DNA of 64,000 nt from Acidobacteriota bacterium (lineage in GTDB: Bacteria; Acidobacteriota; Blastocatellia; Pyrinomonadales; Pyrinomonadaceae): NCBI GenBank assembly GCA_023389035.1, contig JAEWFC010000010.1, forward strand, positions 62,001 to 126,000. The letters are read 5' to 3'. This document shows positions 18,646 through 25,391 of the stretch, one piece after another. The notes below the pieces were generated by a model that searched no databases, had not been told where the DNA came from, and was given only the letters and a program-made list of their open reading frames with translations. Position 1 is the stretch's first letter; the number at the start of each line of letters is the position of its first letter. Made by a program: the position numbers and the translations under genes.

Positions 18646-19779
18646 ATGGCTGCAGTAACTGTTAACAATCCGACAGACCGCAACAAGATGATCCTGGCGA
18701 TCGTTCTTGGGGCGATCGCGTTGCTGATGCTCCTTTACGCGTTCGGCGGCAGCTTTTGGGGTGGAACCTCGACCAAGGTATCGGTGACAACTGCGACCCC
18801 GTCGCCGACACCGCGACGCGGTGCCCGGGCGAACGATTTCCAGATGCCTACCCAGTCGCAGCTTGATCTGGAATACGCTTCATTGCCGATAACATATTCG
18901 CCGGCGGTGTTCGGCGCTCCTGATCCGGGCCGCAACATTTTCGCCTTTTATGAACCGCCGCCGCCGTGCCCCGATTGCCCGACGCCCACGCCGAAACCGC
19001 CGCCGCCGCCGACTCCGGCCCCGACGCCGCCGATCTTCGTCGCATACGTCACGCCGCAATCTGTATATGCGGGTTCGAAGGGCTTCCGCGTCGAAGTTCA
19101 CGGAGATCGATTCGAGCCTGGCACTAAAATATATTTCAACGGCATGGAAATGCCCACGAGCTTTGTTAATGCCCAACGGGTATCAACCGACATTCCGGCG
19201 AATCTGATCGCCGGCGCCGGTTCCGCAGGCATCATCGTCCGCACGCCGGACGGTCGGCTGTTCTCAAACCAGGTCTTTCTTTCCATTCAGCCGCCGCCGA
19301 CACCAAATTTTCAGTACATCGGGATGATCGCCCGGCAGCACGCGAATAACGACACGGCTTACTACCTCGAGCAGGGCAAGACGGCTCCCGTGACGGCTCG
19401 TCTCAACGATGTGATCGGCGGTCGATTCCGGCTTGTCAGCATCTCGCCTGAGCGGATGATCGTTGAGGATACCGGTTTGGGCTTTAGGCACTCGGTCAAT
19501 ATTCAGCAGCCCGCCCAGGGAACGCCGACATTTGGCTCCGGCCAACCCGGTCCGGGCGGCCGCGGCTTCCCTGCAGGCGGTGGATACGTGCCGATGCCGC
19601 AGCAGCAGCAAATACCGGGCATCAATACGCCGGTGCAGGTTCCCGAAGGCAGCATTCCCGGAATACCGGATAATATCCCGAGGGTAAACCCGACAAGCCC
19701 TGCGAACAGCAATCCGCAGCGGAACAACCCGAATAGCGACACCAAAAAGGATGATGACGGCCAGGACATCGACGGCTAA
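18646..19779 (+). CDS. TIG/IPT-domain protein, probable PilP/GspC-like component
   Basis: A 377-residue protein: transmembrane helix at about residues 14-34, a Pro/Thr-rich linker (long run of Pro near 103-125), an IPT/TIG Ig-like domain (about 128-215, TPQSVYAGSKGFRVEVHG, DGRLFSNQV), then a small beta domain (about 225-285, NDVIGGRFRLVSISPERMIVED) resembling the homology region of PilP or GspC, and a Gly/Pro/Asn-rich tail. Its place after PilN and PilO is where pilP normally lies. The insertion of a TIG domain before the PilP-like domain is unusual. The PilP assignment is inference. Confidence 0.55.
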   Translation: MAAVTVNNPTDRNKMILAIVLGAIALLMLLYAFGGSFWGGTSTKVSVTTATPSPTPRRGARANDFQMPTQSQLDLEYASLPITYSPAVFGAPDPGRNIFAFYEPPPPCPDCPTPTPKPPPPPTPAPTPPIFVAYVTPQSVYAGSKGFRVEVHGDRFEPGTKIYFNGMEMPTSFVNAQRVSTDIPANLIAGAGSAGIIVRTPDGRLFSNQVFLSIQPPPTPNFQYIGMIARQHANNDTAYYLEQGKTAPVTARLNDVIGGRFRLVSISPERMIVEDTGLGFRHSVNIQQPAQGTPTFGSGQPGPGGRGFPAGGGYVPMPQQQQIPGINTPVQVPEGSIPGIPDNIPRVNPTSPANSNPQRNNPNSDTKKDDDGQDIDG

Positions 19780-20461
19780 CTGGCGTAGCGAGTCAGGAAT
19801 GACGCTTTACGCGATCATGGCTATTATGGCCGTGACCACCGTCGTACTGCTGGCCGCCGCACCGCTGGTCCAACAGGAGATCCAGCGTGAGCTAGAACTC
19901 GAATCCATCCGCCGAGGCGAAGAGGTTGCCAATGCCATCCGCGAATACGTTGTCTTTCACAACGGCACAAAGCTCCCCGAGTCGATCGACGACCTGCTCG
20001 AAGGCCTGCCGCAAGGCACTAAGAAACGGATGATACTGCGTCCGTCCGCCGCGACCGACCCGCTCAGCGAAGACGGCAAGTGGCGTCTGATCAAGGCCGA
20101 TCCGCAGACGCTCGCTTCGTTTGCCAAACGCGTCCAGGACTATAACAATGGCCTGCTCCCGCCGAATCCCGCACCGCAGCTCGACCGCTTTTCGATGATC
20201 ATCGTTAATTCGATCAACACCGGCGACGATTCTGATACGACCGAGCCTGACGAGATCACCTTCGATAACATTACCGACAACCAGCCATTTATCGGCGTCG
20301 GCAGCCAAAGCCGGAACCGCTCGGTCATTGCATATTACGGTATTGAGAACCATTCGAAATGGATATTCACGCCCCTGTTTCGCGGCGGCGGCAGCAATGC
20401 CGGCCCGCAGCGTCCGCAAGGCCCGCAGCGTCCCGGCGGCACCCTGCAAGCTCCCCGTTAG
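19751..20461 (+). CDS. Pseudopilin-like type II secretion/type IV pilus protein
   Basis: A 236-residue protein with a short basic leader, a probable prepilin-peptidase site at G16-M17 (SESG then MTLYAIMAI) and a single hydrophobic N-terminal helix, the plan of GspG/PilE-like pseudopilins. Glu at position +5 after cleavage, present in most major pilins, is absent (Ala), as in some minor pseudopilins. The C-terminus is rich in Pro, Gly and Gln. It overlaps the preceding gene by 29 bp and ends the cluster. Confidence 0.6.
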   Translation: MMTARTSTANWRSESGMTLYAIMAIMAVTTVVLLAAAPLVQQEIQRELELESIRRGEEVANAIREYVVFHNGTKLPESIDDLLEGLPQGTKKRMILRPSAATDPLSEDGKWRLIKADPQTLASFAKRVQDYNNGLLPPNPAPQLDRFSMIIVNSINTGDDSDTTEPDEITFDNITDNQPFIGVGSQSRNRSVIAYYGIENHSKWIFTPLFRGGGSNAGPQRPQGPQRPGGTLQAPR

Positions 20462-20489
20462 ACATTTAAAACAAAAGTTCTAAGACGTA

Positions 20490-20518
20490 TTGACTTCGTC
20501 GATTATTAGAATTAGAAT
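20490..20518 (+). promoter_or_regulatory. Sigma-70 promoter of dps
   Basis: TTGACT (20490-20495) and TAGAAT (20513-20518) are spaced by exactly 17 bases, each one base off consensus. The -10 element lies inside the palindromic operator at 20510-20528, so a bound repressor would block polymerase directly. Confidence 0.75.
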
Positions 20519-20528
20519 AATTCTAATT
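20510..20528. promoter_or_regulatory. PerR/Fur-family operator upstream of dps
   Basis: A perfect 19-bp palindrome, AATTAGAATAATTCTAATT. Its inner 15 bases match the Bacillus PerR box (TTATAATnATTATAA) at all but two symmetric positions. Dps/MrgA genes are classical PerR targets. PerR, Fur or another family member could be the ligand; no regulator gene is in the window. Confidence 0.7.
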
Positions 20529-20542
20529 TAATGGAGGATCAT

Positions 20543-21025
20543 ATGGAACTGCATAATACAAAAATAGATATCGCAAAAGATAAACGTGAAAAGCTGATCG
20601 AGCTTTTGAATCAATCCCTTGCCGACGCAATGGACCTTAAATCGCAGGCGAAGCAGGCTCACTGGAACGTCAAAGGCCCGAATTTCATCGCCCTTCACGA
20701 ACTTTTCGACCAGGTCGCGACCGAGGTCGAGGTCCACGTCGATGACCTCGCCGAACGCATTACGACGCTCGGCGGCGTGGCCATGGGAACCGTCCGCATC
20801 GCTGCGGAAACGTCCTCGCTAAGCCAGTATCCGCTCGAGATCACCGACGGCACCGCTCACGTCGATGCCCTCTCGACCGCTCTCGCTGATTTCGGAAAGA
20901 AGGTCCGTAAGAACATAGACGTCACCGACGAACTCGGCGACGCCGATACCGCCGACCTCTACACCGGCATATCACGCGCCACCGACAAACTCCTCTGGTT
21001 CGTCGAAGCCCACAACCAGGCATAA
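20543..21025 (+). CDS. dps: Dps-family ferritin-like DNA-protection protein
   Basis: A 160-residue protein that would form a 12-subunit shell oxidising ferrous iron with hydrogen peroxide and protecting DNA. The ferroxidase motif is clear: AHWNVKGPNFIALHELFDQ followed by HVDDLAERI, giving the His, Asp and Glu ligands at the dimer interface. The ATG at 20543 is preferred over one at 20531 because GGAGG (20533-20537) then sits five bases upstream. It is monocistronic, under a PerR-like operator, and closed by a terminator. Confidence 0.93.
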   Translation: MELHNTKIDIAKDKREKLIELLNQSLADAMDLKSQAKQAHWNVKGPNFIALHELFDQVATEVEVHVDDLAERITTLGGVAMGTVRIAAETSSLSQYPLEITDGTAHVDALSTALADFGKKVRKNIDVTDELGDADTADLYTGISRATDKLLWFVEAHNQA

Positions 21026-21052
21026 CATTCGCGTCTCAGCCGGAGCGATCAG

Positions 21053-21084
21053 AAGGACTTCGACATAGGTTCGAAGTCCTTTTG
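21053..21084 (+). terminator. Intrinsic terminator after dps
   Basis: An 11-bp perfect stem, AAGGACTTCGA (21053-21063) and TCGAAGTCCTT (21071-21081), with 7-nt loop and a T-rich tail. Confidence 0.9.
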
Positions 21085-21116
21085 TTGTCCGTCGCACACT
21101 CCCGACCCGGGCTCTT

Positions 21117-21214
21117 GCTCCATAGGAGCGAAATGTTTGTACGCAACAAGCTCCGTAGGAGCGAAATGTTTGTAGATCGCTCCTGATCACATGCAACAAG
21201 CTCCGTAGGAGCGA
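21117..21214. repeat. Three copies of a GCTCC-TAGGAGC hairpin repeat
   Basis: Copies at 21117-21141, 21150-21174 and 21200-21214 share GCTCC(A/G)TAGGAGCGA; the first two continue with AATGTTTGTA. Each core is a 5-bp hairpin (GCTCC/GGAGC). Copies two and three are preceded by GCAACAA. It looks like a dispersed palindromic repeat family. Confidence 0.8.
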
Positions 21215-21254
21215 CACCTGCGATTTCTTTCGACGATTCGGTCTCCCCATTTCC

Positions 21255-21334
21255 CCAGGCGGCGGAGACTTTTGCACCGACGAATCCCGCTTAGCTCGAT
21301 CTTGTCCAGGCGGCGGAGCCGTCTGCACCGACGC
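21255..21334. repeat. Direct repeat pair CCAGGCGGCGGAG...GCACCGACG
   Basis: Two copies of about 28 bp (21255-21282 and 21307-21334) with period 52 share CCAGGCGGCGGAG and GCACCGACG, differing only in the middle. No coding frame is preserved. Confidence 0.7.
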
Positions 21335-21347
21335 AGTCGGCGATCAG

Positions 21348-21368
21348 CCACGTCCCTTTAGGACGTGG
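21348..21368. repeat. Perfect hairpin CCACGTCC/GGACGTGG
   Basis: An 8-bp perfect stem with a CTTTA loop and no T-run, so it is not an obvious terminator. The rest of 21369-21620 shows no feature I can support. Confidence 0.7.
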
Positions 21369-21620
21369 TAAAGCCCAGCCAGCTTCCAAATGGGTTTTAA
21401 CGTCCTTACCCGAATTGGCTTCAGCCACAGACTCTCTCGACTCTACCGTTGCGACAAAGCCCTTTCGCACGCGCGGGCCCCTTCTTTGCGAACTTCGCGT
21501 CTTTGCGTGAGACGCCTTTCATATCATGCAAATCGCGCAATCTACCATCGGAATCGCACTGCAAACAATTCATAATCTACCGGGACCGGATACATCAGCC
21601 AGATCTTTGATAACTCGATC

Positions 21621-21725
21621 GCGGCACCAAAGTGCGTCACCAAGCGTAGTCACCAAAAATGCGGCACCAAGTGTGGTCACCAAAATGCGGCACCAAGTGT
21701 GGTCACCAAAATGCGTCACCACTCG
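21621..21725. repeat. 13-bp iteron-like tandem array (eight units)
   Basis: Eight consecutive units, consensus (g/t)nG(G/T)CACCAAnnn, start at 21621, 21634, 21647, 21661, 21674, 21687, 21700 and 21713. All are 13 bp except one of 14 bp. Units four to seven form two identical 26-bp pairs. The single-base slip and multiple open frames argue against coding. Confidence 0.85.
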
Positions 21726-21838
21726 AACGGCATTTTCGCCCGTTCGGAACACGACGCGATCACAGACGCATTCTTCGACTGCAGTTTGAAACGGTCTTTG
21801 GCACGCTTTGCCGACAAATCACCAGAAACGCCGATAAA

Positions 21839-21881
21839 TGCGCCACCCTGCGCCAGGCAAACCAGCAAACAAGGTGGCGCA
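21839..21881. repeat. Structured repeat unit 0 (GCGCCA type)
   Basis: GCGCCA (21840-21845), 4 nt, GCGCCA (21850-21855), 19 nt, then the reverse complement TGGCGC (21875-21880). The first arm can extend to a 9-bp stem, TGCGCCACC with GGTGGCGCA. Confidence 0.75.
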
Positions 21882-21923
21882 CTTAATTGGGTTTCGGACG
21901 AAACAATGGCAATAACGCCGATG

Positions 21924-21968
21924 TTTGTTCCGCACCGTTCCGCTCGCACGCGCACGCTGCGGAACAAA
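21924..21968. repeat. Structured repeat unit 1 (GTTCCG type)
   Basis: GTTCCG (21927-21932), 4 nt, GTTCCG (21937-21942), 17 nt, CGGAAC (21960-21965). The outer pairing gives a 9-bp stem TTTGTTCCG/CGGAACAAA. Its flanks (GATGTTTG left, AAAAATGGGC right) are arranged opposite to those of units 2 and 3. Confidence 0.8.
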
Positions 21969-21975
21969 AATGGGC

Positions 21976-22041
21976 AAAAAGCCTATTTTTGTCCCACGGT
22001 GTCCCAGCCGAACGCGTTCACGCTGGGACAAACATCGCAGT
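21976..22041. repeat. Structured repeat unit 2 (GTCCCA type)
   Basis: GTCCCA (21991-21996), 4 nt, GTCCCA (22001-22006), 17 nt containing the palindrome GAACGCGTTC, then TGGGAC (22024-22029). The outer stem is 9 bp. It is preceded by AAAAAGCCTATTTTT and followed by ACATCGCA, both shared with unit 3 at an 83-bp offset. Confidence 0.8.
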
Positions 22042-22058
22042 CTTGGGAGAAAAGTATG

Positions 22059-22122
22059 AAAAAGCCTATTTTTGTTCCAGTGTGTTCCACTTGCGCACGC
22101 GCAAATTGGAACAGACATCGCA
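22059..22122. repeat. Structured repeat unit 3 (GTTCCA type)
   Basis: GTTCCA (22074-22079), 4 nt, GTTCCA (22084-22089), 17 nt containing TTGCGCACGCGCAA, then TGGAAC (22107-22112). It has the same flanks as unit 2 (AAAAAGCCTATTTTT before, ACATCGCA after). Confidence 0.8.
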
Positions 22123-22156
22123 CTTTTTGACGATGTCGCCCCGAAAGACACGGGAA

Positions 22157-23077
22157 TTACTGCTCGTCGAGCTGTATCTGAAGTTGTGTGATGAATGATC
22201 TGACCGCCGGTGCTTCGACGGCATCGGGAAATCGGTCGAGGAATTCCTGATACAAAGCGATGGCTTCTTTGTATTTCTTCTGGTGCTCGAGGATGCGGCC
22301 GAGCAGCTGATAGATGGTACCTGCGTCGGGCGATATGCCGATCTGTTTTATAGCGGCGGTAAAGTTCTTGGCGGCTTCCTCATAGTCGCGTTCACCGCCT
22401 ACGACATCACCATCGGCGATCTTGGTCTCGGCGCGTTCCTGGAAGAGCATTCCAAGGCCGGTGTGGGCCTCGGGCTGCCGGCCGCGGCCCTGTGTGATCG
22501 CTCTTTTGAATTCGGCTATCGCGCGAGCTTCCTCGCCGGTGTCCTTTAGCAGACGGCCTTTTACGGCAGCCGCTTCGGGATAAACAGGACGCTGTTTGAT
22601 CGCCGCGTTGATGGCACGAAAGGCCTCCTCGATGCCGCCTTGTTCAGCTAGCGTGCGTGCGAGGCCTACGTTAGCTTCCGGGTAATTTGGTCGGAGTTTG
22701 AGCGCACGCCGATACGCCTCCGCCGCCTTTGGACGATCGATCGTGGTCAGACGCTCTGCCTCTTGAAAGGCAAGTTCGGCCTCGTCAGTGGTCTTTGACA
22801 ATGCAACGTTCACGGTGGTGGCCGTCGGCGCGATCGGCAGGGTAGCTTCCTTGAAACCATTTGCCCGTACCCGGGCAGATGCTCGTGCGGCACCGATGAG
22901 TTTCACGACAAGCTTGCCGTCATCACCGGTCGTCCCGTAGCGAACGTCATCGATCCAGACGATGGCCTTCGGCTCGGACACAATCTCTACCGTGCGGACG
23001 GACGACGACTGAGAACTGACTGTGACCGACAACCCGAGAACCAGTGCGAAAAAAGCTACTGTCGTACGAAGAGCCAT
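22157..23077 (-). CDS. Secreted tetratricopeptide-repeat protein
   Basis: A 306-residue exported protein: signal peptide (about residues 1-24), a PEGA-like beta segment (about 30-95, VSEPKAIVWIDDVRYG, ASARVRANGFKEATL), and three to four TPR-type helical repeats (about 105-300, for example KAAEAYRRALKLRPNYPEA and KEAIALYQEFLDRFPDA). It is probably a periplasmic scaffold. A GTG at 23113, overlapping the antiporter stop as GTGA, could extend it by 12 residues; I prefer the ATG at 23077 because the signal peptide starts there. It is translationally linked to the antiporter gene. Confidence 0.7.
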   Translation of the reverse strand: MALRTTVAFFALVLGLSVTVSSQSSSVRTVEIVSEPKAIVWIDDVRYGTTGDDGKLVVKLIGAARASARVRANGFKEATLPIAPTATTVNVALSKTTDEAELAFQEAERLTTIDRPKAAEAYRRALKLRPNYPEANVGLARTLAEQGGIEEAFRAINAAIKQRPVYPEAAAVKGRLLKDTGEEARAIAEFKRAITQGRGRQPEAHTGLGMLFQERAETKIADGDVVGGERDYEEAAKNFTAAIKQIGISPDAGTIYQLLGRILEHQKKYKEAIALYQEFLDRFPDAVEAPAVRSFITQLQIQLDEQ

Positions 23078-23109
23078 AAGAGAATCGATGCAGCAAACAC
23101 CGACTGAGT

Positions 23110-24351
23110 TCACCCCAATCGTGGAAATTCGTCCGATATATCTACGTCCCGTACGACATCGTCGATGCCGTCCTGATTCTTATCTTCAGAATAGAACACC
23201 TTGATAAGGGGCGGAGCTATGAGAGTGGTGGCGACCGCCATGAAAAGAACGGCTGCAAAAAAGGGCGGCGTGATCACCGCAAGACCCAACCCGATCTGTG
23301 CGACAACAATGCCGACCTCGCCGCGAGGCACCATGCCGACACCGATCTGGCCCATTTCGCGGCGTGTCATTCCCCAGGCACCGAGGCCGCAGCCGATGAA
23401 TTTAGTAAGAACGGCGATGATGGTTACGATCACCGCCAAGAAAACGACCGATGGATCGCGGAAGACGGCGAGGTCAAGCTGCATTCCGATATTGACGAGA
23501 AAGAAAGGGACGAAAAACTCCATCACGCCGCTCGTGAGCTTATGCATGCCGTGATTATTTTCAGTCACCTCGGAAAGGGCCATTCCGGCGAGGAAAGCTC
23601 CGATGATCGCTGCTACACCGACCCAAATAGAGGCGACCGAGAGTGCGAGACAGAGGATGATGCCGATATTAAAATACGGTTTGCTGAGCTTAAGGCGGTC
23701 GATCCGGGGCCCGAGCCAGACCATGCAGCGTGCCCCGACGAGAGCTACAAACGCTGTAAATCCAATAGCAAGCCCGGCCGTCTTTGCGAGTGCCCAATAA
23801 TCGAATCCGCCGGTACTTATCGCCGAAACGATGGATAAGATTATCAGCCCGAGGATGTCATCTATGACGGCCGCACCCAGAATGATCTTTGACGTTTGCA
23901 GGTCGAGCAGACCCATCGAACCAAGCACGCGAGCCGTAATGCCGACTGATGTTGCGACAAGAGCCGCTCCGACGAACATCGCTTCGATAAAGTTGCCGTC
24001 CCACCAGATGGCGATACCGTATCCCGCAATGAAAGGCAATATCACACCGAGTACGGCGACGATCGCTGCCCTGCCGCCGACGTTGAAGATCGTTTGCGGC
24101 TTAGTCTCGAGGCCAACCATGAAAAGCAGAAAGATGACGCCGACCTCAGCCACGATGCTGATAATGTCGGATGGCGCTACGAGGCCGAGGACGCTTGGTC
24201 CGATCAGTACGCCGGCGAGGATCTCGCCTACTACGGCGGGCTGCCTGAGGCGTTCGAATACTTCGGCGAGTAGTTTGGCCGCCGCGAGCATAATGACCAG
24301 CGAAAGCAGAAACTGGCTGTGGTCAGTAGCGGCTGCAAGAAAAAAGTTCAT
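23110..24351 (-). CDS. CPA2-family cation:proton antiporter (KefB/NapA-like)
   Basis: A 413-residue membrane protein with about 12 hydrophobic helices. Family segments include RQPAVVGEILAGVLIGPSVLG near the N-terminus, GAAVIDDILGLIILS (the conserved Asp pair of proton antiporters) and PRGEVGIVVAQIGLG. The ATG at 24351 is chosen because a GAGG element lies at good spacing and the family normally begins here. A short C-terminal tail ends with DKNQDGIDD, a calcium-loop-like acidic motif, and there is no RCK domain. Confidence 0.85.
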   Translation of the reverse strand: MNFFLAAATDHSQFLLSLVIMLAAAKLLAEVFERLRQPAVVGEILAGVLIGPSVLGLVAPSDIISIVAEVGVIFLLFMVGLETKPQTIFNVGGRAAIVAVLGVILPFIAGYGIAIWWDGNFIEAMFVGAALVATSVGITARVLGSMGLLDLQTSKIILGAAVIDDILGLIILSIVSAISTGGFDYWALAKTAGLAIGFTAFVALVGARCMVWLGPRIDRLKLSKPYFNIGIILCLALSVASIWVGVAAIIGAFLAGMALSEVTENNHGMHKLTSGVMEFFVPFFLVNIGMQLDLAVFRDPSVVFLAVIVTIIAVLTKFIGCGLGAWGMTRREMGQIGVGMVPRGEVGIVVAQIGLGLAVITPPFFAAVLFMAVATTLIAPPLIKVFYSEDKNQDGIDDVVRDVDISDEFPRLG

Positions 24352-24454
24352 TCGGGAAACCTCAAAGGAAAAGTGGTTGGTATCGAATGTTACGATTCTA
24401 CCAATCCGCGCCTGTGCGGGAAAATGGAGATAACGGGTCAACGCAGCAAATAAC

Positions 24455-24482
24455 TTGATTTTTCCGGCACGGGTTTTATAAT
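24455..24482 (+). promoter_or_regulatory. Promoter of tRNA-Met
   Basis: TTGATT (24455-24460) and a perfect TATAAT (24477-24482) spaced by 16 bases, with the tRNA 5' end 11 bases downstream. Confidence 0.7.
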
Positions 24483-24493
24483 CGAGTATTCGT

Positions 24494-24570
24494 GGCTGGG
24501 TAGCTCAGCTGGTTAGAGCGTGGGATTCATAACCCCAAGGTCGGGAGTTCAAGTCTCCCCCCCGCCACCA
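24494..24570 (+). tRNA. tRNA-Met (anticodon CAT), 3' CCA encoded
   Basis: A 77-nt cloverleaf: acceptor GGCTGGG/CCCCGCC, D stem GCTC/GAGC, anticodon loop TTCATAA (anticodon CAT), T stem GGGAG/CTCCC with TTCAAGT loop, discriminator A and encoded CCA. G1 pairs with C72, so it is not an initiator. Elongator Met is most likely, though a tRNA-Ile2 whose wobble C becomes lysidine also reads CAT. Two mismatches stand out: T4 with C69 in the acceptor stem and A31 with C39 in the anticodon stem. Confidence 0.9.
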
Positions 24571-24580
24571 CGTTTTGCGA

Positions 24581-24615
24581 AGGCTGCCGTATTTTCCGGC
24601 AGCTTTCTTGTTTTG
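24581..24615 (+). terminator. Intrinsic terminator after tRNA-Met
   Basis: GCTGCCG (24583-24589) pairs with CGGCAGC (24597-24603) around a 7-nt loop, followed by TTTCTTGTTTT. Confidence 0.88.
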
Positions 24616-24631
24616 ACGCGACGATTTTGAA

Positions 24632-25384
24632 GTGATCGGGCTGAGGGTTAAGATTCACACAGTGCCGCGACTCGAACACGAACACACGAAAGCAGCGATC
24701 GCGGACCGTATCTCGTCCGTCAAGCATAACTACGTGCGTGACTGGATCTACGGCGGTGTCGATGGTGCGGTCACAACGTTTGCGGTCGTTTCGGGCGTTG
24801 CGGGTGCCGAATTATCCTCAAAGATCGTGCTGATACTTGGTTTTGCCAATCTCGTGGCCGATGGCTTTTCGATGGCGGCAAGCAACTACCTGGGCACGCG
24901 TGCCGAACAGGACGACTACCGACGGTTGGAAGCGATCGAGTACCGCCACATCAAACACGAGCCTGAAGGGGAACGTGAGGAGATCCGTCAGATCTATCGC
25001 GAGAAGGGATTCGAGGGCGACGAGCTAGAAAAGGCCGTGGAATTGATCACGGCAGATGATGATCGCTGGGTGAAGACTATGCTGGTCGAGGAGTACGGGC
25101 TGCCGGCCGAGATACGCTCCGCGTGGATGGCGGCGTTCGCTACCTTCAGTGCATTTATAATTTGTGGCCTTATCCCGCTACTGCCTTACCTTTTTGGAGC
25201 CGGTTCGTCGTTCCTCGTTTCGTGTGTCATGACCGGGATCACGTTCTTCCTGATCGGCTCGTTCAAGAGTCGATGGTCGACACAGTCCTGGTTGCGTTCC
25301 GGTATGGAAACACTTTTCGTAGGGGCTCTGGCCGCCGTACTTGCTTATGGTGTCGGTGTCTTGCTGAAAGGGATAGCCGGCTGA
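24632..25384 (+). CDS. VIT1/CCC1-family iron/manganese transporter
   Basis: A 250-residue membrane protein of the VIT family, which moves Fe2+ or Mn2+ out of the cytosol. Diagnostic segments are VRDWIYGGVDGAVTTFAVVSG at about residues 33-55, LILGFANLVADGFSMAASNYL, a soluble metal-binding helical stretch with Glu-rich EGEREEIRQIYREKG, and C-terminal helices. The GTG at 24632 starts close behind the tRNA terminator; a GTG at 24662 is an alternative, and neither has a clear Shine-Dalgarno sequence. Confidence 0.85.
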   Translation: MIGLRVKIHTVPRLEHEHTKAAIADRISSVKHNYVRDWIYGGVDGAVTTFAVVSGVAGAELSSKIVLILGFANLVADGFSMAASNYLGTRAEQDDYRRLEAIEYRHIKHEPEGEREEIRQIYREKGFEGDELEKAVELITADDDRWVKTMLVEEYGLPAEIRSAWMAAFATFSAFIICGLIPLLPYLFGAGSSFLVSCVMTGITFFLIGSFKSRWSTQSWLRSGMETLFVGALAAVLAYGVGVLLKGIAG

Positions 25385-25391
25385 CCGTCTC

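Noticed and set aside
21621..21725. Plasmid or phage replication origin based on the 13-bp repeats.
   Set aside because: No Rep, Par, integrase or other plasmid or phage gene lies in the window, and the surroundings are housekeeping genes.
21699..22130. A 143-codon plus-strand open frame across the structured repeats.
   Set aside because: Comparable open frames exist on the other strand, the composition follows the repeats, there is no ribosome binding site, and stem arms explain the sequence better than a protein.
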